From Piscinibacter sp943370595 (GTDB lineage: Bacteria > Pseudomonadota > Gammaproteobacteria > Burkholderiales > Burkholderiaceae_C): a stretch of 64,000 nt of DNA. The notes under the pieces were generated by a model. That model was not told where the DNA came from and searched no databases. It saw only the letters and a list, made by a program, of their open reading frames with translations. The position numbers and the translations under genes were made by a program. The stretch is taken from contig CALRRO020000004.1 of the NCBI GenBank assembly GCA_943370595.1, forward strand, positions 124,001-188,000, written 5' to 3'. This document shows, in pieces, positions 32,712 to 39,736 of this stretch; the stretch's first letter is position 1; each line of letters opens with the position of its first letter.

Positions 32712-33563
32712 ATGCCATCACCTGTGCTCAGCGTCGCCGACAAGCGGCAGGCGTTTCATCGCCTGCACGAAGCCGGCTGCTTCGTCATTCCGAACCCCTG
32801 GGACATCGGCAGTGCGCGGATGTTGCAGGGCATGGGCTTCCAGGCGCTGGCCAGTACCAGTTCGGGCTTTGCCTGGTCCCAGGGGCGGCCCGACAACGGC
32901 ATCTCGCGGGAAATGGCGCTGGAGCATCTCGCTGAACTGGTCGCGGCGACGGACGTCCCCATCAACGCCGACTTCGAGAGCGGGTTTGCTGCCGACCCCA
33001 CCGGCGTGGCGCAGAGCGTGCGGCTGGCCGTCGAGACCGGCGTGGCCGGACTGTCGATCGAGGATTCGACGGGCGACGCCGCTGCGCCGCTCTTCACGCT
33101 CGAGGACGCAGTCGAACGCCTGCGCGCGGCGCGACGCGCCATCGACAGGGCCGGCCCCGACACGCTGCTCGTCGGGCGTGCCGAGTGCTACCTGGTCGGC
33201 AGGCCTGATCTGCAAGAGACCATCGCCCGACTGCGGGCCTACGCCGACGCAGGGGCCGACTGCCTGTACGCCCCTGGCCTGCGCACCCGGGACGAAATCG
33301 CCGCCGTGGTGGACGCAGTGGCTCCCAAGCCGGTGAATCTGCTGATCGGCTGGACCAGCGATCTCACCGTGGCGGACGTCGCGGCGCTGGGCGTGCGGCG
33401 AATCAGCGTCGGCGGCGCGCTCGCACGTGCTGCGTGGGGCGGCTTCATGCGCGCGGCACGGTTGATGGCCGAGCAGGGGCGGTTCGATGGCTTCGCAGAG
33501 GCTGCCTCGGGCAAGGACCTCAATGCATTCTTCGCGGCGGACCAGCTGACGGGTCGCCCCTGA
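32712..33563 (+). CDS. Isocitrate lyase/PEP mutase family protein
   Basis: Metal-dependent lyase or mutase of 283 residues with a TIM-barrel fold. The family start GCFVIPNPWDIGSARMLQGM is followed by STSSGFAWSQGRPD, the metal-binding NADFESGFAADP and SIEDSTGD, then LLVGRAECYLVG. It lacks the KKCGH motif of true isocitrate lyase. It belongs to the broad oxaloacetate-decarboxylase/phosphonomutase-like subgroup whose substrate cannot be read from sequence. GGGGGAG lies just upstream of the ATG. It is divergent from the SOS cassette. Confidence 0.85.
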   Translation: MPSPVLSVADKRQAFHRLHEAGCFVIPNPWDIGSARMLQGMGFQALASTSSGFAWSQGRPDNGISREMALEHLAELVAATDVPINADFESGFAADPTGVAQSVRLAVETGVAGLSIEDSTGDAAAPLFTLEDAVERLRAARRAIDRAGPDTLLVGRAECYLVGRPDLQETIARLRAYADAGADCLYAPGLRTRDEIAAVVDAVAPKPVNLLIGWTSDLTVADVAALGVRRISVGGALARAAWGGFMRAARLMAEQGRFDGFAEAASGKDLNAFFAADQLTGRP

Positions 33564-33604
33564 ATGACTGCGGCCTCGCAGACCGGTTGCTCGACAGGGC
33601 CGGA

Positions 33605-33979
33605 TCACGCCGCCCAAGGGGGCGTGAACGCGGGCGCATCGCCGATCGACGCCTGCCCTCCGACAGGGAACACCGCCAGGGCGCGAAACGGCTGTGCCCC
33701 GGCGTTCGACAGGGCCAGCGTCTGTCCCGCCTCGACGACGAGCGCATTGCCGGCTGCCAGTTCGTGACGCGTGCCGTCGACCTCGACGACAGCGCTGCCC
33801 TCGAGCGCGACGAAGGTCTCTTCTCGCGTCAGGCGGTGCGGAGAGCCGGCGACGCCGGGTTCGACAGTAACCTCCCAGACGGCGTTTTCACGGGCGCCGC
33901 GGCTGGGCGAGGATAAGGTCGTGAAGCAGATGCCGGGCAGCTTGAAGGTTGGGGCGTTCAGGCGGGTGAGCAGTGACAT
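33605..33979 (-). CDS. Cupin-domain protein
   Basis: Single-cupin protein of 124 residues. Motif 1 is PGVAGSPHRLTREETFVALEG (here in part SPHRLTREETF, giving His, Glu and Glu ligands) and motif 2 is AAGNALVVEAGQTLALSNAG, which lacks the usual His. Small cupins of this type act as metal enzymes or ligand sensors. AGGAGAAG precedes the ATG. It is divergent from a MarR regulator with an operator-like palindrome between, so it is probably the regulator's target. The substrate is unknown. Confidence 0.8.
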   Translation of the reverse strand: MSLLTRLNAPTFKLPGICFTTLSSPSRGARENAVWEVTVEPGVAGSPHRLTREETFVALEGSAVVEVDGTRHELAAGNALVVEAGQTLALSNAGAQPFRALAVFPVGGQASIGDAPAFTPPWAA

Positions 33980-33997
33980 GTGGCTTCTCCTGTATGA

Positions 33998-34025
33998 TTA
34001 ACCGTAGTTTATTAACAGTGGTTAA
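33998..34025. promoter_or_regulatory. Operator-like palindrome between cupin and MarR genes
   Basis: TTAACC and GGTTAA form an inverted repeat with a 16-bp centre rich in A and T. The right arm ends 2 bp before the marR-type ATG. The AT-rich patch stands out from its GC-rich surroundings. It is a likely binding site for the MarR protein, which would repress both genes. Confidence 0.55.
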
Positions 34026-34027
34026 AC

Positions 34028-34489
34028 ATGTCAAGCTCTGAGCCGCTGGACTTTGGCGTACTGCTGAACGTGGCCTTCGCGGCGTTCAAGGACGCCCTCG
34101 ACGCCGACCTTGCCTCGGCCGGGTTCGACGACATCGGCACATCGTTCGGCTACGTGTTCCGCCTGCTCTCCGAGGCGCCCTGCAACCTGAGCGAACTGGC
34201 GCTGCAGCTCGGCATGAGCGCGCCCGGTGCGCTGAAGGTCGTCGACGACATGGTGGCCAAGGGCTATGTGGCACGCAGCACCGACGCGGATGACCGACGC
34301 GTCAAGCGGCTGGAACTCACCGGTCGTGGTCGTGCCGCCCTGTCTCGGGCCCGGGCGTTCCACGAACACTACGAGCAGGCACTGGTGCAACGGGTCGGCG
34401 AGCGCCAGGTGTCGGCGACCCGCAAGCTCCTGGAGGCCATGGCCGCCTCACACGCCGAACGAGGCGGGCGTGTGCCGCGACCGGTCTAG
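34028..34489 (+). CDS. MarR-family transcriptional regulator
   Basis: Winged-helix regulator of 153 residues. The DNA-binding region shows NLSELALQLGMSAPGALKVVDDMVAKGYV and the wing STDADDRRVKRLELTGRGRAAL, including the conserved DxRxxxLxLT pattern of MarR proteins (both described in part). Helices at both ends form the dimer interface. It is divergent from the cupin gene across a 48-bp region with a palindrome, so local autoregulation is likely. The inducing ligand is unknown. Confidence 0.9.
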   Translation: MSSSEPLDFGVLLNVAFAAFKDALDADLASAGFDDIGTSFGYVFRLLSEAPCNLSELALQLGMSAPGALKVVDDMVAKGYVARSTDADDRRVKRLELTGRGRAALSRARAFHEHYEQALVQRVGERQVSATRKLLEAMAASHAERGGRVPRPV

Positions 34490-34548
34490 CTTGCCTGCCC
34501 TGCCGCGACTGCCAAGCTGCCTCGCCTCGAACTCCGGAGGATGTGCCG

Positions 34549-35073
34549 ATGGAACTCGTTCTCGTCAGCACCTGCCTGATCGGCAGCCCGGTCCGGTATG
34601 ACGGCTCGCACAAGCGCTCCGGAAGCGAGGTGTTGCAGCGCTGGTTGAGTGAAGGACGCGTGGTCCCGGTGTGCCCGGAGGTCGCGGGAGGTTTACCCGT
34701 TCCCCGCCCGCCGGCAGAGATCGCGGGCGGCGCGGGAGGCGCTGCCGTGCTGGCGGGTTGGGCCAAGGTCGTCGACCCTTCTGCGAACGACCTCACCGCC
34801 GTTTTCATGGCCGGCGCCATGCATGCGCTCGACCTGGCTCGGTCCAAGGGCATCCGCATCGCGGTGCTCAAGGAGGGCAGCCCGTCCTGTGGCTCCAGCC
34901 AGATCCATGACGGCACGTTCAGCGCAAAGCGAGTTCATGGGCAGGGGGTCACAGCCGCGCTGCTGACGAGCGCCGGGCTTCACGTCTTCAGCGAAGAGCA
35001 GTTTGACGCGGCGTCCGAGCGACTCCGGTCGATCGAGTCATGCGACGCGGCCGTCTCGTCGCGCGGTCAATGA
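34549..35073 (+). CDS. DUF523-family protein
   Basis: Protein of 174 residues matching the DUF523 family. Conserved cysteines are in LVSTCLIGSPVRYDG, VVPVCPEVAGGLPVPR and LKEGSPSCGSSQIHDG; the last motif (SPSCG) is the family hallmark. The cysteine pattern suggests a metal or sulfur chemistry role, but the function is not established. The start at 34549 has CCGGAGGA 8 bp upstream and excludes a GTG two codons earlier. It lies alone downstream of the MarR gene. Confidence 0.88.
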   Translation: MELVLVSTCLIGSPVRYDGSHKRSGSEVLQRWLSEGRVVPVCPEVAGGLPVPRPPAEIAGGAGGAAVLAGWAKVVDPSANDLTAVFMAGAMHALDLARSKGIRIAVLKEGSPSCGSSQIHDGTFSAKRVHGQGVTAALLTSAGLHVFSEEQFDAASERLRSIESCDAAVSSRGQ

Positions 35074-35145
35074 GGCGGGGCCGGCCTTGGCAGCCTCGGC
35101 AGGCTTGTCACGGTGCGCTCATCGACGCGCACTACGCTGCGCGGC

Positions 35146-35949
35146 ATGCACTCAACCCCGCAAGAAGAGGCCGCGGCCACCTTGCTGCAGCCCAGCCGGC
35201 GCAGATGTTGCACGGCGCTCGCAGCCTCTGTGGTGACCGCCCTGGCGGGCTGCGCCGGTCCGCGAATCCAGACTCCGATGGCCTCCGCGTCGCGTTTGGT
35301 CCCGCCGTTCTCCGACACCCCCACCCCTGCGGAACTGCCGGTCGGCTGGGCGCCCCACATCATGCGGCGCGACCGGCCAGCCACGCAGTACCGGCTGCAC
35401 GAACGCGACGAGCGGCGCGTCGTGCACGCCGTGGCAGAGCGCTCGACCTCGGGGCTGCGTTGCGACGTGAACATCGATCCGCACACGCAGCCCTGGCTCA
35501 GCTGGGAGTGGCGCGTCGACCAGTTCCCTCACGGCGCCTCGGTGGCCGACGATGATCGCGACGATTCGCCCGCGCGCGTCGTGCTGGCGTTCGACGGCGA
35601 CATGCGCCAGCTCCGCCTGCGCGATCTCATGTTCATGGAACAGGTCGAGCTCTTCACCGGCAAGACACTGCCGTTCGCGACGCTGATGTACACCTGGGAC
35701 GGCGAGGCGGAGGTGGGCAGCGTGATCGCCTACCCGCGCAGCAGCCGCATCCAGTACCTGGTCGTCGAACAGGGGCCGGCCCGCACCGGCCGCTGGCTGC
35801 GCTACCGGCGCAACGTGGTCGAGGACTACCGACGCGTGTTCGGCGCCGACCCCGGGCCGATACGCCACGTCGGCGTGCTCACCGACAGCGACGACCTGAA
35901 GCTGCGCGTCGAGGGCTGGTTCGGTGACATTGCCTTCGCGGCGCGCTGA
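35146..35949 (+). CDS. DUF3047-family lipoprotein
   Basis: Predicted lipoprotein of 267 residues: a basic n-region (SRRRCC), hydrophobic core and a lipobox VTALAGC near residue 36. The mature domain fits DUF3047: YRLHERDERRVVHAVAERS, WLSWEWRVDQFP, DDSPARVVLAFDGD and RNVVEDYRRVFGADP. These proteins are often linked to envelope or polysaccharide functions, but no activity is proven. The ATG at 35146 is the best of three in-frame starts because it gives a normal signal length. Confidence 0.82.
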   Translation: MHSTPQEEAAATLLQPSRRRCCTALAASVVTALAGCAGPRIQTPMASASRLVPPFSDTPTPAELPVGWAPHIMRRDRPATQYRLHERDERRVVHAVAERSTSGLRCDVNIDPHTQPWLSWEWRVDQFPHGASVADDDRDDSPARVVLAFDGDMRQLRLRDLMFMEQVELFTGKTLPFATLMYTWDGEAEVGSVIAYPRSSRIQYLVVEQGPARTGRWLRYRRNVVEDYRRVFGADPGPIRHVGVLTDSDDLKLRVEGWFGDIAFAAR

Positions 35950-35970
35950 GGAGGCCGGGCATTCCGCGCA

Positions 35971-36441
35971 TCACGGATGAGCCCGATCGACCCGGCACTG
36001 GAAGCAGTTGTACCTGGAGCGGATGTGAACATAGGCCACGTCGGCATGGCCCAGGATCCTCTGGCAGGCGGCGGTGAGTTCGCTCCCTGCCACCACGTCG
36101 CCGGTCTCGTAGCGGATCTCGTCGTGCGCGTCGTAGCCCCTGATCAGCGCGGGCTGGAGATGAGCGAACCAGGCGGGCAGCCGCTCGGCTTCGTAGCGCT
36201 GGCACGCGCGCTCGTGCAGGAAGATCGGGCCGAGTTCGGCATACGGCTGCAACCCGTCGAACGGGCGATGGGCCAGCACCAGCATGCCGTCGCCTTCCGC
36301 GATCAACTGCAGGCAATGTCTGCACGGATTGGCCAGCCCGACGGCCTTGCGGCTCAGGGCGGGTTGTCCGTTGGCGTCTGCGCCGCCTCCGCGGATCGAT
36401 TCGACAAACTCCGTGTCGATTCCTCGTACTGCCAGCTTCAT
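35971..36441 (-). CDS. DUF1203-family protein
   Basis: Cytoplasmic protein of 156 residues with DUF1203 features: ANPCRHCLQLIAEGDGMLVLAHRPF, the GPIFLHERACQRY segment, YDAHDEIRYETG and the C-terminal HIRSRYNCFQCRVD (each cited in part). The paired cysteines (CRHC, CFQC) could bind metal. The ATG at 36441 opens MKLAVRGIDTEF, the normal family start. It is convergent with the DUF3047 gene 21 bp away. The function is unknown. Confidence 0.85.
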   Translation of the reverse strand: MKLAVRGIDTEFVESIRGGGADANGQPALSRKAVGLANPCRHCLQLIAEGDGMLVLAHRPFDGLQPYAELGPIFLHERACQRYEAERLPAWFAHLQPALIRGYDAHDEIRYETGDVVAGSELTAACQRILGHADVAYVHIRSRYNCFQCRVDRAHP

Positions 36442-36591
36442 CGTGTTGCTCCCTTGGATGGCGAGTCCTTCCCGCCTCGAGGTGCATTGCAACGACAATC
36501 CGCACGCTCGGCTGGCCGATTGCGGACATGTGGACACGATGCAGCACCGGCCAGATGCGACACACAGCGCACCGCACGGAGATGACGTCCC

Positions 36592-37089
36592 ATGGGCACG
36601 ACGACTGAACTTCGCCAGGCGCTGAAGGCCGAGATCTTTCCGCGACTGGTTGAACGCGGCTTCGCGATCGACCAACGACACGCACCGCATTTCGTCGACT
36701 TCCGGCGTTCGCGCGGCGACCGGGTCGACTTCATCGAGTTCCAGTGGGAGAAGTACGGCCGGCCGCGCTTCAAGCTGTCGTTCGGCCACGTCAGTGCGCA
36801 GGGAACGATCGCCAGCGGACTGCACACGCCGGCGCAAGACGTCGGCCCGGGGCAGGCGCCGCGGTACATCTGCCTCTATCCCAGGGGCAACGGCTCCAGC
36901 ACCCGGCACTGGTTCTGCCAGGATGCTGCGCTGTGGGCACGGCTGCTCGGTCGATCGCCACGACCGGCGACGGAGGTCGCCGCAGAACTGGCCGCGCTGC
37001 TGCCCGAGGTCGATGAGTACCTGGTTCACGGGCGGCTCGGGCCCCATTGCGTCGACCACCCGAACCCGCCGTTCGCTGACGTGGCCTGA
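36592..37089 (+). CDS. Hypothetical protein, possibly DUF4304-like
   Basis: Protein of 165 residues with no membrane segment or signal. The order of an N-terminal helix, VERGFAIDQRHAPHFVDF, FIEFQWEKYGRPRFKLSFGH and a C-terminal acidic helical part is reminiscent of DUF4304-type proteins, but the match is weak. It is divergent from the DUF1203 gene across 150 bp that show no strong promoter. Codon use is like its neighbours. I cannot assign a function. Confidence 0.65.
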   Translation: MGTTTELRQALKAEIFPRLVERGFAIDQRHAPHFVDFRRSRGDRVDFIEFQWEKYGRPRFKLSFGHVSAQGTIASGLHTPAQDVGPGQAPRYICLYPRGNGSSTRHWFCQDAALWARLLGRSPRPATEVAAELAALLPEVDEYLVHGRLGPHCVDHPNPPFADVA

Positions 37090-37106
37090 ACTGGCGCGCA
37101 GCGGGT

Positions 37107-37913
37107 TCAGACCTCGCGCAAGGCCCTCGGCCGGGGCAGGCCGCGCACATGCACGAGCCCGATGCTGATCCACACAGCCACGCTGAAGTACAGCGTCATC
37201 CAGACGAACTCCGTGCGCCAGTGCTCCCAGCGGTGCGACACCACCCACCGTGTCGATGCATCGACGATGCCCTGGCCCAGCGTCAGGTACTCGCGGCCAG
37301 CCGCCTCGTCGGCCACCCAGCGGGCCCAGTACATCGGCACGTCGATGGCGAACATGTAGGCGGTGTACGCCACGCCCGCCACCGCAGCGAGGCGCAGCAA
37401 CTGGCGCGGCCGGCCCTGATGCCGGCGGGACAGCGCGAACAACGTGATCGACGACGCCGCGGCCGCGGTGCCCCACAGGCACTCTTCGACCACGTGGCCG
37501 AAGTTGGAAGTCGTGAGCACCGCATGCCACGAGAAGCATTCGGCCACCGCGATCGTCGGCACCAGGGCCGCGGCGACCCATCGCCCCGGCCGGCTGCCGG
37601 CCAGCATCGACGAACCCGCCAGCAGCAGCGACCACTGTGCGGCGAAGCAAAGTTCTGCCACCGTCGCCACCGAGCGGCCGACGATGACGCTGGACGCCCA
37701 GCTGTCGACCAGCACCAGGCGCTGCACGTCGAACACCGGCAACGCACAGCGGTAGGCACAGCCCAGCACGTAGCCACCCGACAGCAGGAGCTGCAATCGC
37801 ATGCTCCCGGCTGTCTCGCCGCGCAGCCGGTGCGCCGAGGCCAGCCAGAAGAGGATGTTGAGCACCGCGATGCTGCACAGCAGCATCCACCAGGCGCGAG
37901 TTTCGACGTCCAT
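37107..37913 (-). CDS. Hypothetical multi-pass membrane protein
   Basis: Inner-membrane protein of 268 residues with about seven hydrophobic helices (for example WWMLLCSIAVLNILFWLA near the start and FVWMTLYFSVAVWISIGLV near the end). Aromatic and charged residues in the loops include WARWVADEAAG. I do not recognise a named family. The 95 bp upstream contain an AT-rich patch with TATAAA on its strand, a possible -10 element. It is convergent with the preceding gene by 17 bp. Confidence 0.6.
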   Translation of the reverse strand: MDVETRAWWMLLCSIAVLNILFWLASAHRLRGETAGSMRLQLLLSGGYVLGCAYRCALPVFDVQRLVLVDSWASSVIVGRSVATVAELCFAAQWSLLLAGSSMLAGSRPGRWVAAALVPTIAVAECFSWHAVLTTSNFGHVVEECLWGTAAAASSITLFALSRRHQGRPRQLLRLAAVAGVAYTAYMFAIDVPMYWARWVADEAAGREYLTLGQGIVDASTRWVVSHRWEHWRTEFVWMTLYFSVAVWISIGLVHVRGLPRPRALREV

Positions 37914-38008
37914 GCGTCGCCCGAGGAAATGAGATATACGATTTATACTATTTTTAGGTCCTCGTGTGGTGTCGATCTTCGCGACGTGCTGCAGGTCGCG
38001 CGGCCTGA

Positions 38009-39721
38009 TCAGGGCAGTGCGAGCGCCCGCGCCACATCCTCCCAGGCGACGTACTTGAAGTTCTGCGGGCCGTCGGGCAGGCGCTTGCGGCCGTCCTGGA
38101 CCACCAGCATGCCGCCCACGAAGCCCGGCGCGAGCGTCACGGCGGTGACGTCCAGCCCATCGGTCTCCGAGACCCCGTCGATGCCGGCTTCGAGGTTGAT
38201 CCCGATCCGGAAGGCGCCGCGAAAGCGGTGCGGCGGTGCGGCGTCGAGTACCGCATAGCTGTCGTTGCCCTGGCTGCTGACCACCAGGTAGGCCTGCGCC
38301 CCGCCACGGTGGATGGCCATGCCTTCCACATCGGCGCGCAGCAGGCTGCCGACAGGCAGCACGAGTCGGCGGTCGCCGGCCTTCGCATCGGCCGGGTCGG
38401 CCGACATCGCCCAGACGCCACGCTTCTCTTCGCCGGCGAACAGCGTGTCTTGCGTGTCGTCGACGACACAGCCCTCGGGCTGGGAAGCCAGACGGAACTC
38501 GCGAAGGCGCCGCGCGACCACGGCACCGCCGGCATCGCGCTCGATGCGCAGTTGCAGGAAGCGCCCGTCCTTGTCGTTGACGATGACCTCAGCCTCCCCC
38601 CGCGCGGTGCGGCGCATGCACAGGCCGTAGATGTCTTCGTAGCCCAGCGGCAGGCGCGCGAGCTCGCTGACGCGGCGGTCGGCGCCGATGCCGAACAGGA
38701 CGATGCCGTGCTCGTCGCGCTGCGTCGCCGCGGCGAGGTCCACCCGTTCGTTGCCCAGGCGGACATCCCGCCGCAGGTCGACGTTGTTGATGCGCCCGAC
38801 CGGCAGGAACTGCAGCTCGCGCCCCTCGAGGTCGTAGACCGCGAGGCCACGCTTCTTGTCGGTGGCCAGCACCAGCGAGGCGGAAGGATCGCTGGGGTGG
38901 ACCCAGATCGCGGGGTCATCGGCCGCATCGCCGGTCTGCGCGACCGGCACGGTCTGCACACGGGCCGTCACGATCGGAAGCACCGCTGCGGCCGGCGTGC
39001 GAACCGGGAAGCTGCGCAGCCTCTTGCCGTCGCGCACGGCCACTTCATCGCGGCGCACGACGAGTTCGCCGCCGCCCTCGCGCAGCGGCCCGTGCGGGCG
39101 GCGCAGTGCGATCACCTCGCGTGCGTCGCTGCCTTCGGGTTCGGCATGGTGCTGCCACACGCCGTCGGCGGCGCTGACGAACAGGCGGTCGCGGCCGTCC
39201 TCGCTGCGGCAGTGCTCGGTCTCGGGCGCGACCGCGAACTCACGCACCCGCCGCGGCGCGGCGTCGTCCGCCAGCAGCCACTGCTGGGCAAAGCCGTTCT
39301 CGGCGATGACGAAGGCGTGGACGAGGCCCTGGGCGTCGCGGTACAAGCAGGCCGCCGCGATGCCGCGACCGCCGTCCGGCAGCGGTGGCAGCGCGTCGAG
39401 CGTGCCGCGGGCCGCGTCGAAGCGCAGCGGCACGGTGCGCTCGGCGTTGCTGTCGATGAGCAGCGCAATGCCCTGCCCCCCTTGCAGCGTGCGGGCGTCG
39501 AGCGATTCGCCGCGAACCGCCCAGCGGGCGCGGACGCTGCCCTTCGCGTCGAGCAGCTGCAGTTCGCGCTTGGCCAGCATCAGCCCGGCGCCGCCGGGCA
39601 GCGCCACCCGTTCTTCGGCCTGCGCCGGTGCGATGGCCACGGTGGCCCATGCCGCGCCTGCCAGCAGCGCGGCCAGCGCGCGTCGCGCAGCGCCCAGTGG
39701 ATCTCGAGTCATGAATGTCAT
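38009..39721 (-). CDS. Exported beta-propeller phytase
   Basis: 3-Phytase of the calcium-dependent beta-propeller type, 570 residues, with a signal peptide ending APAQAEE. The catalytic propeller is the C-terminal ~320 residues: GDAADDPAIWVHPSDPS, LATDKKRGLAVYDLEG, INNVDLRRDV, YGLCMRR, NDKDGRFLQL, SQPEGCVVDD, EEKRGVWAM and VEGMAIHRGG are family signatures. The N-terminal ~230 residues look like a second, degenerate propeller, giving the dual-domain form. It would release phosphate from phytate outside the inner membrane. It follows its TonB-dependent receptor by 15 bp. The start could also be the ATG three codons downstream. Confidence 0.9.
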   Translation of the reverse strand: MTFMTRDPLGAARRALAALLAGAAWATVAIAPAQAEERVALPGGAGLMLAKRELQLLDAKGSVRARWAVRGESLDARTLQGGQGIALLIDSNAERTVPLRFDAARGTLDALPPLPDGGRGIAAACLYRDAQGLVHAFVIAENGFAQQWLLADDAAPRRVREFAVAPETEHCRSEDGRDRLFVSAADGVWQHHAEPEGSDAREVIALRRPHGPLREGGGELVVRRDEVAVRDGKRLRSFPVRTPAAAVLPIVTARVQTVPVAQTGDAADDPAIWVHPSDPSASLVLATDKKRGLAVYDLEGRELQFLPVGRINNVDLRRDVRLGNERVDLAAATQRDEHGIVLFGIGADRRVSELARLPLGYEDIYGLCMRRTARGEAEVIVNDKDGRFLQLRIERDAGGAVVARRLREFRLASQPEGCVVDDTQDTLFAGEEKRGVWAMSADPADAKAGDRRLVLPVGSLLRADVEGMAIHRGGAQAYLVVSSQGNDSYAVLDAAPPHRFRGAFRIGINLEAGIDGVSETDGLDVTAVTLAPGFVGGMLVVQDGRKRLPDGPQNFKYVAWEDVARALALP

Positions 39722-39736
39722 CGTCGGTGAGTGTGT

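Noticed and set aside
37914..38008. Quorum-sensing (lux-type) box in the AT-rich patch GATATACGATTTATAC
   Set aside because: The arms do not match well enough to be a palindrome and no LuxR or LuxI gene is nearby; it is better read as a simple promoter-like patch.
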